Shown: positions 1 to 6,428 of the stretch, piece by piece
Numbering within the stretch: the stretch's first letter is position 1
How the letters are laid out: the number at the start of each line of letters is the position of its first letter
Assembly: GCA_021775515.1 (NCBI GenBank)
Contig: JAJFHR010000147.1
Span: 1 to 9,372 of the forward strand
Reading direction: 5' to 3'
DNA length: 9,372 bases
From: Hyphomicrobiales bacterium
GTDB lineage: Bacteria; Pseudomonadota; Alphaproteobacteria; Rhizobiales; JAJFHR01
Position numbers and translations under genes: made by a program
The notes under the pieces: generated by a model
Told to the model about the DNA's origin: nothing
Seen by the model: the letters and a program-made list of their open reading frames with translations, nothing else
Database searches by the model: none

Positions 1-260
1 CGCCAAAATCACGGTCAGTTAATACTAGGCAACGTCGCCGCAGACCTCTGTCAGGGCGCGGCAACAGTGGTTCGCGGGATAGAAAATCATCGCCGGACAG
101 TACACAGGAAACGGCATCAACGGATGCATCTGTGGATGAAAAAACTGGTGAGACGCCGGTATCCGAGGCTGCCGGTTCTACCAAAAACTCCCAGGCGGTG
201 CAGGAGAAAGCCTCAGTGTCCGACGGACCTGTTGAACTTGATCAAACCGCTGCCGAGTAA
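1..260 (+). CDS. C-terminal tail of a probable DUF4167-family protein (partial)
   Basis: Reading from base 3, the frame is open from the left edge to the TAA at 258-260, giving about 85 residues whose start lies outside the window. What is visible is a low-complexity hydrophilic tail: an Arg-rich stretch (RQRRRRPLSGRG, GSRDRKSS), then a stretch rich in Thr, Ser, Glu and Ala ending LDQTAAE. There is no catalytic motif or membrane segment. In many alphaproteobacteria clpB follows prfA, prmC and a DUF4167 protein whose C-terminal half is a long charged, disordered, Arg-containing tail. The composition and position next to clpB fit that family, whose role is not well defined. The assignment rests on synteny and composition, since the conserved N-terminal domain is not in view. 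The gene ends 16 bases before the convergent MOSC gene, with no evident terminator between them. Confidence 0.6.
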   Translation, partial: PKSRSVNTRQRRRRPLSGRGNSGSRDRKSSPDSTQETASTDASVDEKTGETPVSEAAGSTKNSQAVQEKASVSDGPVELDQTAAE

Positions 261-276
261 GGTCTAATTTCAGCAA

Positions 277-1035
277 TTACACAATTTTAATCGATGCGCC
301 CTGTTTGATGTGGGCGTGATTTCTGACTGTGGCATAAACCCCAAGATCGGCATGATTTAGGGTGCGCGAAAGCCGCGCCGGGATCGACTGGTCACGTTCA
401 GCAGTCAGGGGGTTGACGTTAACGGCTGCGCACCTCTGGGTTCGTTTGAAACACTTTAACAGCGGTTCATCGTCAATCAGTATGTCTTTCCCCACCCAAT
501 TGAGTTCCGTCCACGGCTCAATACCATCAATGTACAGATTGCCGCGAAATCTCAGAGGATGAACCTCCTCACCTGTGATGCGTTCAAGGTCACGGACAGT
601 GGCCAGATTGATAATGGACAGGCATTTTTCGGGTACGTCGGAAAACATGTGGCCGGGCGCCGAGACAATGTGGGGAGCGCCGAGAAGATCACTGCCAAGA
701 AAACCGGCAAAAAACTGTTCAATGATATTGCGGCCAACGGGTTGTTTTAAACATCCCCTCGAAACCTGCTTGCCGTCGCGCAAGATTGTCAGAGTATGAG
801 TGTCTGGATCGAATCGGCTTTCGAGAGCGGCCAATTTTTCATAGCGCATCAGCACCAGAAATTTCAGTTTAGGCATATGTTTGGGAGCTGTGACATCGAA
901 ATCGCGGTGGCCATTTTCAATGGCATAGGCTCTGTCAAATGCGATAGAATCATTTGAACCGACCTCAACTGAGGTCAATTCTTCAGCGCTTAGTCCCTTA
1001 ACCGGATAGCGATAGATTGTTTCAATGGTTCCCAT
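277..1035 (-). CDS. MOSC-domain protein (mARC/YcbX-like, no ferredoxin domain)
   Basis: This is a 252-residue protein with the two-part architecture of MOSC proteins. An N-terminal beta-barrel region opens with IYRYPVKGLSAEEL (residues 7-20). A MOSC domain follows at roughly 110-252, with SIINLATVRDLER (140-152), the RFRGNLYIDG segment (162-171) and TQRCAAVNVNPLTAERD (199-215). Cys202 in this last motif sits where mARC and YcbX proteins bind the molybdenum cofactor. Family members reduce N-hydroxylated compounds or carry sulfurated Moco. E. coli YcbX has an extra C-terminal 2Fe-2S domain, which is absent here, so a separate electron donor would be needed if this is a reductase. The ATG at 1035 is preceded by CGGAAAG seven bases upstream in a good ribosome-site position. 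It is a single gene, convergent with the tail gene and divergent from clpB. The family is confident; the substrate is unknown. Confidence 0.9.
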   Translation of the reverse strand: MGTIETIYRYPVKGLSAEELTSVEVGSNDSIAFDRAYAIENGHRDFDVTAPKHMPKLKFLVLMRYEKLAALESRFDPDTHTLTILRDGKQVSRGCLKQPVGRNIIEQFFAGFLGSDLLGAPHIVSAPGHMFSDVPEKCLSIINLATVRDLERITGEEVHPLRFRGNLYIDGIEPWTELNWVGKDILIDDEPLLKCFKRTQRCAAVNVNPLTAERDQSIPARLSRTLNHADLGVYATVRNHAHIKQGASIKIV

Positions 1036-1080
1036 GTTAACTTTCCGTATTCAATGAACTGAATTTATGGTGTGCAAGGA

Positions 1081-1108
1081 CTTGTGTGACCAAAAAGCAA
1101 CACTATAT
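1081..1108 (+). promoter_or_regulatory. Heat-shock (sigma-32/RpoH-type) promoter of clpB
   Basis: CTTG at 1081-1084 is followed after 17 bases by ACTATAT at 1102-1108. The alphaproteobacterial RpoH consensus is usually written CTTG-N17/18-CYTATNT, so this matches at every constrained position except the first C of the -10 element. It lies upstream of clpB, a classic RpoH regulon member. Transcription would start near 1115 and leave a leader of about 130 bases. The call is by motif and gene identity only. Confidence 0.7.
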
Positions 1109-1114
1109 TAGACC

Positions 1115-1244
1115 TAGGCAGGACGCCTATACGGGTTGTGCGCCTCGTGTGCGTAAATTGCAAGTAGGCAGGCGAAAAAATGACCCGGTCGTTGTCATGC
1201 CAGCGTTAAAGGTGGCCGGTGCGGATAGAGAAGTGAGGGCTTAA
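1115..1244 (+). promoter_or_regulatory. clpB 5' leader and ribosome binding site
   Basis: This is the untranslated stretch between the predicted start of transcription and the clpB ATG. TAGGC at 1115-1119 and GCCTA at 1125-1129 can form a 5-bp hairpin at the very 5' end. TAGGCAGG recurs at 1165-1172, so GCCTA could also pair with the second copy. The ribosome site is GAGGG at 1235-1239, five bases before the ATG at 1245, which fixes the start codon. No ORF of note lies in the leader. Any regulatory role of the pairing is inference. Confidence 0.45.
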
Positions 1245-3851
1245 ATGGAATTTGAAAAATACACAGAGCGCGCAAGAGGCTTCATTCAAAGCGCTCAATC
1301 ATTGGCGCTACGCGAAAGCCATCAACGGTTTTCTCCAGAACATATTCTCAAGGTTCTCATTGATGATAATGAAGGCCTTGCAGCGGGTCTTATTCAAAAT
1401 GCTGGTGGTGATGTTGCCAGCGTTCGTCAGGCCGTTGATCTTGCTTTGTCCCAAATACCGAAGGTTGAGGGTGGAGGTGCGGGGCAATTATACTTGGCTC
1501 CGGAGACCGCAAAATTATTCAATACAGCCGATGAGTTGGCTACCAAGGCAGGGGACAGTTTTGTAACCGCTGAAAGATTGTTATTGGCTCTGGCCATTGA
1601 AAGCGCCAGCGCTGCGGGAAAGGCTCTTAGCCAGGCCGGGGTCAGTGCTGCTAATCTTAACAGTGCTATTAATGATTTGCGCCAGGGCCGTGTTGCTGAC
1701 AGTGCAACGGCGGAAAACGCCTATGAGGCGCTGAAAAAATATGCCCGGGATCTTACCGAAGTTGCCCGCGAAGGAAAACTTGATCCGGTTATTGGCCGGG
1801 ATGAAGAGATCAGGCGGACGATCCAGGTTTTGTCGCGGCGAACAAAAAACAATCCGGTTTTGATTGGCGAACCCGGCGTCGGGAAAACTGCTATTGCCGA
1901 AGGATTGGCGTTAAGAATAGTTGATGGAGATGTGCCGGAAGGCCTGAAGGAAAAACGCCTTCTGGCATTGGATATGGGCGCATTGATAGCAGGTGCCAAA
2001 TACCGCGGTGAATTTGAAGAACGTCTTAAGGCCGTTTTATCGGAAGTCACTGCGGCCGAAGGCGCGATTATATTATTCATCGATGAAATGCATACGCTCG
2101 TAGGCGCTGGAAAAGCCGATGGCGCGATGGATGCCTCCAATCTGCTCAAGCCGGCTCTGGCGCGTGGCGAATTGCATTGTATCGGGGCCACCACACTTGA
2201 TGAATTTCGCAAACATGTTGAAAAAGATGCAGCTCTTGCCCGGCGTTTCCAACCGGTATTTATCGCCGAGCCCAGTGTCGAAGATACCGTTTCCATTCTT
2301 CGTGGCTTAAAAGAAAAATACGAACTTCATCACGGCGTTCGAATTACCGATAGTGCTATTGTTGCGGCTGCTAATCTGTCGCAGCGATATATTACGGATC
2401 GGTTTTTACCGGACAAAGCTATAGATCTGGTAGATGAAGCCGCGAGCCGGTTGCGAATGCAGGTCGATTCAAAACCGGAAGAACTTGATGAACTTGATCG
2501 CCGGATTATTCAACTCAAGATCGAGCGCGAAGCGTTGAAGAAAGAAAAGGATAAAGCTTCGCAAGACCGCTTGGTGAAACTTGAAGATGAGTTGAGCGAT
2601 TTGGAGGGACAATCAGCAGACTTGTCGACCAGGTGGAATGCAGAAAAGGCCAAACTTTCATCGGCGCAAAAAATTAAGGAAGAGCTGGAACGTGCCCGCA
2701 TGGAACTGGCGATGGCGCAGCGGGAAGGTCAACTTGAACGGGCAAGTGAGCTTGCCTATGGGGTTATCCCCAACCTCGAAAAGCAACTCGCTGAACGCGA
2801 AAGCGGATCAGATGGTGACCAAAGTGATTTGATGGTTGAAGAAGCAGTTAATACTTCTCATGTCGCCCAAATCGTCTCACGCTGGACCGGCATACCCGTC
2901 GACAAGATGCTGCAGGGTGAAAAGGAAAAACTGCTCAAAATGGAAACCGTATTGAGCGAACGCGTGGTCGGCCAGGCAGAGGCTGTTTCGGCGGTGTCAA
3001 CCGCCGTGCGCCGGGCTCGTGCGGGTCTGCAAGACCCCTCCCGCCCGATTGGATCGTTTCTGTTTCTCGGTCCCACCGGTGTTGGCAAAACCGAGCTGAC
3101 AAAAGCCATCGCCGGATTTTTGTTCGATGATGATCAGGCAACCCTACGGCTGGATATGTCCGAATATATGGAAAAACATGCCGTTGCCCGGCTCATTGGT
3201 GCTCCGCCAGGTTATGTGGGGTATGAAGAAGGTGGCGCCTTGACAGAAGCGGTTCGCCGTCGGCCCTATCAGGTCATTTTATTTGATGAGGTAGAAAAAG
3301 CGCATCCCGATGTCTTCAACATTTTGTTGCAGGTGCTTGATGACGGGCGGCTTACCGATGGGCAGGGACGCACGGTAAATTTCAGCAATGCCATGATTAT
3401 TCTCACCTCGAATTTAGGGGCCGAGATACTGGTCCAGCAGCCTGAAGGTCAAGATTCAGATGCTGTGCGTGATCAGGTCATGGAGATTGTCAGAGCCAGC
3501 TTCAGACCGGAGTTTTTAAATCGCCTGGACGAGATTATTCTGTTTCACCGCCTTGCTCGGTCGCACATGGATACGATTGTCGATATTCAGATTGCAGAAC
3601 TGCAGAAGTTGTTGGATAGCAGGAAAATTGAAATAGTCCTGGATGATCAGGCCCGCTCATGGCTGGCTGATAAGGGATATGATCCAGCTTACGGCGCAAG
3701 ACCATTGAAGCGGGTGATTCAAAAATCAGTTCAAGATTCCCTAGCCGATCTTATGCTGGCGGGTGACGTTGGTGATGGTGATACGGTGAACATATCTGTT
3801 GGTATCGGCGGATTGACGCTAAATGGGGCAGCTTCAGAAAAGGCAGCCTGA
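1245..3851 (+). CDS. clpB: ATP-dependent disaggregase ClpB (Hsp100)
   Basis: ClpB is a hexameric AAA+ chaperone that threads proteins out of heat-induced aggregates together with DnaK/DnaJ/GrpE in the cytoplasm. At 868 residues it matches the family (E. coli 857). Domains in order are the Clp N-domain (about 1-145), AAA-1 with Walker A GEPGVGKT (208-215) and Walker B FIDE (D280, E281), and the long coiled-coil middle domain (about 405-525, rich in Glu, Lys and Leu) that docks DnaK. AAA-2 follows with Walker A GPTGVGKT (609-616), Walker B LFDE (D681, E682) and the sensor-2 motif GARPLKR (817-823). All key residues are present. The middle domain and the lack of a ClpP-binding loop signature separate it from ClpA and ClpC. 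I see no ATG, GTG or TTG in frame near residue 150, where some ClpBs start a short isoform. Expression is probably driven by the RpoH-type promoter at 1081-1108. Confidence 0.98.
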   Translation: MEFEKYTERARGFIQSAQSLALRESHQRFSPEHILKVLIDDNEGLAAGLIQNAGGDVASVRQAVDLALSQIPKVEGGGAGQLYLAPETAKLFNTADELATKAGDSFVTAERLLLALAIESASAAGKALSQAGVSAANLNSAINDLRQGRVADSATAENAYEALKKYARDLTEVAREGKLDPVIGRDEEIRRTIQVLSRRTKNNPVLIGEPGVGKTAIAEGLALRIVDGDVPEGLKEKRLLALDMGALIAGAKYRGEFEERLKAVLSEVTAAEGAIILFIDEMHTLVGAGKADGAMDASNLLKPALARGELHCIGATTLDEFRKHVEKDAALARRFQPVFIAEPSVEDTVSILRGLKEKYELHHGVRITDSAIVAAANLSQRYITDRFLPDKAIDLVDEAASRLRMQVDSKPEELDELDRRIIQLKIEREALKKEKDKASQDRLVKLEDELSDLEGQSADLSTRWNAEKAKLSSAQKIKEELERARMELAMAQREGQLERASELAYGVIPNLEKQLAERESGSDGDQSDLMVEEAVNTSHVAQIVSRWTGIPVDKMLQGEKEKLLKMETVLSERVVGQAEAVSAVSTAVRRARAGLQDPSRPIGSFLFLGPTGVGKTELTKAIAGFLFDDDQATLRLDMSEYMEKHAVARLIGAPPGYVGYEEGGALTEAVRRRPYQVILFDEVEKAHPDVFNILLQVLDDGRLTDGQGRTVNFSNAMIILTSNLGAEILVQQPEGQDSDAVRDQVMEIVRASFRPEFLNRLDEIILFHRLARSHMDTIVDIQIAELQKLLDSRKIEIVLDDQARSWLADKGYDPAYGARPLKRVIQKSVQDSLADLMLAGDVGDGDTVNISVGIGGLTLNGAASEKAA

Positions 3852-3862
3852 ACCATTTTTAG

Positions 3863-3925
3863 GCTCCCCGGTGAAAATGCCTGTGCCTGATGCATAGGCT
3901 TTTGCCCGGAGCTTTGGTTTTTACC
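3863..3925 (+). terminator. Possible clpB terminator: nested hairpin followed by T-rich tract
   Basis: Twelve bases after the clpB stop, GCTCC (3863-3867) pairs with GGAGC (3908-3912). GG at 3870-3871 pairs with CC at 3906-3907, leaving a two-base bulge. Inside it, AAAA-T-GCCT (3874-3882) pairs with AGGCTTTT (3896-3903). A T-rich stretch (TTTGGTTTTT) follows at 3913-3922. A third small hairpin, TTGGT/ACCAA around TTTT (3914-3927), overlaps the T tract. The structure is plausible for intrinsic termination, but the outer loop is long and the T tract is interrupted by GG. Confidence 0.45.
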
Positions 3926-3927
3926 AA

Positions 3928-4181
3928 CCAACTAATTTCAATGAAAGATTGATGACTGTTGGCCATTCGGCGGGAGATAAGGTGCGGCAGTCATAAAGGT
4001 ATTCTTCTAACGCCGGATTACGCCAAATGAAGTTTGGCGTAATCGTCACGTATATGGGGTCGTTTCATGTCCGATCTCCAGTGGTCAGGACATTGGGTCA
4101 GAAGCGATTGATAAATCTTGCGCATGTTGTCTCTCAATTATACAAGGCCTTAATGGTCATCATTCACAACAGAGACAATCC
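3928..4181. other. Intergenic region between clpB and the cyclotransferase-like gene
   Basis: This part of the ~330-base gap holds no convincing gene. The clearest element is the perfect inverted repeat at 4016-4044. A weaker one is ATGTCC (4067-4072) with GGACAT (4088-4093), 15 bases apart. A poor sigma-70-like pair, TTGCGC (4118-4123) and TATACA (4139-4144) with a 15-base spacer, lies upstream of the next gene and could be its promoter. The short reading frames here (14 to 35 codons) are not supported. Confidence 0.5.
4016..4044. repeat. Perfect 12-bp inverted repeat with 5-base loop
   Basis: GATTACGCCAAA (4016-4027) is the exact reverse complement of TTTGGCGTAATC (4033-4044), separated by TGAAG. 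No run of T follows on either strand, so it does not look like an intrinsic terminator. It could be a stable RNA hairpin, a protein-binding palindrome or one copy of a dispersed palindromic repeat family. Its function is unknown. Confidence 0.85.
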
Positions 4182-4601
4182 ATGCACATGATGTTTGTAT
4201 ACGGCACGCTGAAACGCGGATTTCCCAATCATGAACTCTGGATGGAAAAACACCGTTTTGTCGGTCAGTTTCAAACCAGAAATTCGTTTCCGTTGGTGGT
4301 GGCAGGAAAATGGCATTCGCCCGTTGTGATTGCTGAACCGGGTAAGGGTCACAAGATTTCGGGAGAAGTATATATTGTTGATGATCAGGGACTTTTTGAG
4401 CTCGACAGAATTGAAGGCACTCACCTGGTTGGCGGTTACAATCGCATTTTGCTTGAGGTGGAAATGATCGAGGCCGGTATTTTTCACGACACTTGGAGTT
4501 ATGTAAAAAACCGCAGCAGCATAGATGTAATCCATGACGAGTTGACGGGTGACTATCTGCGTGACCCGAGATATGTGCCTGCATCACAGCGTCTGACGTA
4601 G
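4182..4601 (+). CDS. Gamma-glutamylcyclotransferase-like (GGCT/AIG2-like) protein
   Basis: This is a small cytoplasmic-type protein of 139 residues with the GGCT-like fold signature. FVYGTLKRG near the N-terminus (residues 5-13) forms the substrate-binding loop. GEVYIVDDQGLFELD follows at 61-75, then LDRIEG (74-79), whose Glu78 is at the position of the catalytic Glu of the family, and GGYNR (84-88). Family enzymes convert gamma-glutamyl amines or dipeptides to 5-oxoproline plus the free amine or amino acid; many bacterial members have no assigned substrate. The annotated ATG at 4182 has only a weak ribosome site (AGAGAC). ATGs at 4188 and 4191 are in frame and would start just before the FVYGTLKRG motif, so the true start may be two or three codons later. 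It is in the same orientation as the six-repeat protein, 87 bases upstream of it, so they may or may not share a transcript. Confidence 0.88.
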   Translation: MHMMFVYGTLKRGFPNHELWMEKHRFVGQFQTRNSFPLVVAGKWHSPVVIAEPGKGHKISGEVYIVDDQGLFELDRIEGTHLVGGYNRILLEVEMIEAGIFHDTWSYVKNRSSIDVIHDELTGDYLRDPRYVPASQRLT

Positions 4602-4688
4602 TATTTGTGCTTGGTAAAACCCGTGTTGACGGATTAACTTTGCATAACGGGCCACGATGCCAGTGGTTGAATAGAAAAAGGTGGGGAG

Positions 4689-5918
4689 ATGGCTGTGCGC
4701 ACTAAATTTATCTTTTTGAGTATCTGGGGACTGTTACTGGTACTGGGTGTAAGTCCCTCCGGAGTTTTGGCCGATACTAACAATCGGCTTTATGCTCCAA
4801 CCTCTACACCCAAAGTAATTGCAGGCGTGCAAGTTGCGCAGTTGGACCTGAATTTGGGCGGCTCGAACCAGGATATCAAGCGGCGCTTGAGACGACAAGG
4901 CTATAGGGAAATCAGGATTACCAAGACCTCGTTTAAAAACATTCGGGCCGAAGCGTGTTTTGAAGGCATTCGCTACGCGGTTAAAGTGCGCAGATTGACC
5001 GGTAAGATCATCCGAGGTAACGAGATTGGCAAATGCCGCAAGCCATTGAGTGTGCAACAAGTTGCCGCGATGTTAAAAAAACAGGGGCTTTACGAGATTT
5101 CTGTTGCGCCGGCCCAAAGAGGGAATTTTATCGCCAAGGCTTGTGCCTATGGCAGATATTTCCGCTTCGATATTAATCGGCGTGGCGATGTTTTGAACCG
5201 CCAGGACATTGGCGAGTGCCGACGTGAACTGGATATTGCCCAGGTGCGGCAAAATTTGCGTGAGCAGGGGTTCAACAGAATTCGGGTTCTGGGGCCTTCT
5301 GAGCTGGAAGCCTGTCTTTATGGTGACAAAGTCAGGTTGCGGCTCGGGCGCGGTGGCCTGGTGCGGCGGCAGGAAGTCATCGGCAGGTGTGCAACACCAA
5401 TTGACCCGCAATCACTCACAGCGCGTCTGCGTGACCTTGGATATAGCCGCATCAAGGTGACCGATGACCAGCTCCCCGTATACAAGGCGCAGGCCTGCCG
5501 GGGAAATAGCTTGATGAACATTCGGATTAACAGGTTTGGTGAAGTTACGTCTGAATTGAATCAGGGCCAATGTAACCCGCCGCTTAACCGTCAGCAGGTT
5601 GTCGAGATGTTGCAACGGCGTGGTGCAACACGCATTACCATACGGTCACAGGACCGTAGCGGATTTACGGCAAGAGCGTGTTACAAACTTGAAGATCGCC
5701 GATACAGGATTGACCCTTATGGCGTTATTCTTAACCGTGAAACCGTTGGCCGGTGCACACCGCCTCCGCTGTTGAGCCAGGTGCTGGATGACTTCAGAGC
5801 GCGGGGTGTAACAGACACCAGAATCCTGGTTGAAGGTTGCCGCAGGGGCCGGCGGTTGCGTTTTGAGATCAATGAGTTTGGCGAAGAAATCAATCGCGAG
5901 CGTTTGGGCCCATGTTAA
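4689..5918 (+). CDS. Exported protein with six tandem Cys-pair repeats, function unknown
   Basis: I do not recognise this 409-residue protein. Residues 1-28 form a signal peptide: basic start MAVRTK, hydrophobic core FIFLSIWGLLLVLGV, and likely cleavage at VLA|DT. After a ~30-residue linker, residues ~60 to 409 are six degenerate repeats of 53-61 residues. Each reads roughly as an amphipathic helix (V..xLRxQGY), xxIxV, a variable stretch, (F)xAxAC, xxGxxxRxxINRxGxVxxRxxIGxC. Cysteines occur only at 90/116, 152/177, 209/234, 270/295, 331/356 and 384/409, so each repeat has one pair, 25 apart (26 in the first), and the last Cys is the final residue. The pattern suggests periplasmic intra-repeat disulfides. 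The helix-strand order with a late Gly resembles PepSY-type domains, but this is inference. The protein is visibly Arg-rich. The start has a strong ribosome site (AAGGTGGGGAG). A possible terminator follows at 5923-5947. Confidence 0.85.
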   Translation: MAVRTKFIFLSIWGLLLVLGVSPSGVLADTNNRLYAPTSTPKVIAGVQVAQLDLNLGGSNQDIKRRLRRQGYREIRITKTSFKNIRAEACFEGIRYAVKVRRLTGKIIRGNEIGKCRKPLSVQQVAAMLKKQGLYEISVAPAQRGNFIAKACAYGRYFRFDINRRGDVLNRQDIGECRRELDIAQVRQNLREQGFNRIRVLGPSELEACLYGDKVRLRLGRGGLVRRQEVIGRCATPIDPQSLTARLRDLGYSRIKVTDDQLPVYKAQACRGNSLMNIRINRFGEVTSELNQGQCNPPLNRQQVVEMLQRRGATRITIRSQDRSGFTARACYKLEDRRYRIDPYGVILNRETVGRCTPPPLLSQVLDDFRARGVTDTRILVEGCRRGRRLRFEINEFGEEINRERLGPC

Positions 5919-5922
5919 ACTG

Positions 5923-5947
5923 TGGTTGCGGTCAAACGGCCATTTTT
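5923..5947 (+). terminator. Possible intrinsic terminator of the six-repeat gene
   Basis: Five bases after the stop codon, TGGTTG (5923-5928) can pair with CGGCCA (5937-5942) around an 8-base loop, using two G-U wobbles, and is followed directly by TTTTT (5943-5947). The stem is weak. A second hairpin, GAAGAAC (5963-5969) with GTTCTTC (5980-5986), lies further on and overlaps the stop codon of the convergent small gene, but has no T tract. Confidence 0.4.
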
Positions 5948-5984
5948 AAGGCCTGATACTTTGAAGAACGAGGAAGACTGTTCT

Positions 5985-6224
5985 TCACTTCTGTATTTGC
6001 GAGCGCAAATCCATAATGGCTGTATTCAACCGGGTGCGGTATTTGTCGTTGGCCAACAACCAGATAGCGGCCCAGGCTATTACCGTAAAGATGACCAGGC
6101 CGCGTAGTAGTTTCTTGCTGCGTTTGCGAGACAGCAACACATCCAGCCGTTCACGGTTCCATCCGTAGATTTTTACAATAACTGCCAAGGCTCTAAGCGG
6201 GGCCCAATAGAAAGATTTTATCAA
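5985..6224 (-). CDS. Small single-pass membrane protein, function unknown
   Basis: This is a 79-residue protein that I do not recognise. A basic, partly amphipathic N-terminal part (residues 1-40, ending SRKRSKKLLR) precedes one hydrophobic helix at about 41-58 (GLVIFTVIAWAAIWLLA) and a polar C-terminal tail. By the positive-inside rule the N-terminus faces the cytoplasm. It follows the M23 peptidase gene on the same strand after a 204-base gap, so co-transcription is possible but not evident. The start is odd: no ATG or GTG lies between the upstream in-frame stop and the body of the protein. The first usual alternative is TTG at 6222-6224, which lacks a well-placed ribosome site. An AGGA at 6245-6248 is instead eight bases from an in-frame ATC at 6234-6236, which would add four residues. 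It is likely a real gene given its coherent membrane-protein composition, but the start is uncertain. Confidence 0.6.
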   Translation of the reverse strand: MIKSFYWAPLRALAVIVKIYGWNRERLDVLLSRKRSKKLLRGLVIFTVIAWAAIWLLANDKYRTRLNTAIMDLRSQIQK

Positions 6225-6428
6225 ATTAAAGTTGATGGCTTTTATCCTGTTTTACGCGGCAAACCTGATGGTTGGCAGAACCTAGCTAGTTTTAAGGCCC
6301 CGGACAAGCACAAGCAGCACCGTGTCAGGCAAGTTGCGCTGTTTTCACGAAGAACGGTTATCACGAAGAACGGTGGCTCTCGTCCCCAGGCTACTGGCGG
6401 TGATCAATTAATTTGAGAAGAAGGGCTG
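6225..6428. other. Intergenic gap between the M23 gene and the small membrane gene
   Basis: This holds no supported gene. It contains the tandem repeat at 6345-6374 and the short palindrome CTAGCTAG near 6282. I see no clear intrinsic terminator after the M23 stop and no convincing promoter for the small gene. Confidence 0.5.
6345..6374. repeat. Two-copy tandem repeat, period 16
   Basis: TCACGAAGAACGGT occurs at 6345-6358 and again at 6361-6374, an exact 14-base match with a 2-base spacer (TA). The core GAAGAACG also appears at 5963-5970, downstream of the next gene. It lies in the gap after the M23 gene. It may be a replication-slippage duplication or paired protein sites; nothing in the sequence decides. 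Confidence 0.85.

Noticed and set aside
67..267. 66-codon frame at the left edge beginning MVRGIENH
   Set aside because: It is out of frame with the continuous frame running from the window edge to the TAA at 258-260, which has the more coherent composition.
1721..2296. 191-codon open frame on the - strand inside clpB
   Set aside because: It lies wholly antisense to the AAA-1 domain of clpB, is Ser/Arg/Ala-rich low complexity, and has no domain; it is a shadow of the real gene.
4018..4125. 35-codon - strand frame beginning MRKIYQSLLTQ and ending in the inverted repeat
   Set aside because: It has only a weak GAGAGA ribosome site, no recognisable family, and its last codons are dictated by the palindrome. 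It may be chance.
4150..4587. 145- and 123-codon frames on the - strand opposite the cyclotransferase-like gene
   Set aside because: Two overlapping antisense frames with no motif, opposite a gene with clear family motifs (YGTLKRG, LDRIEG).
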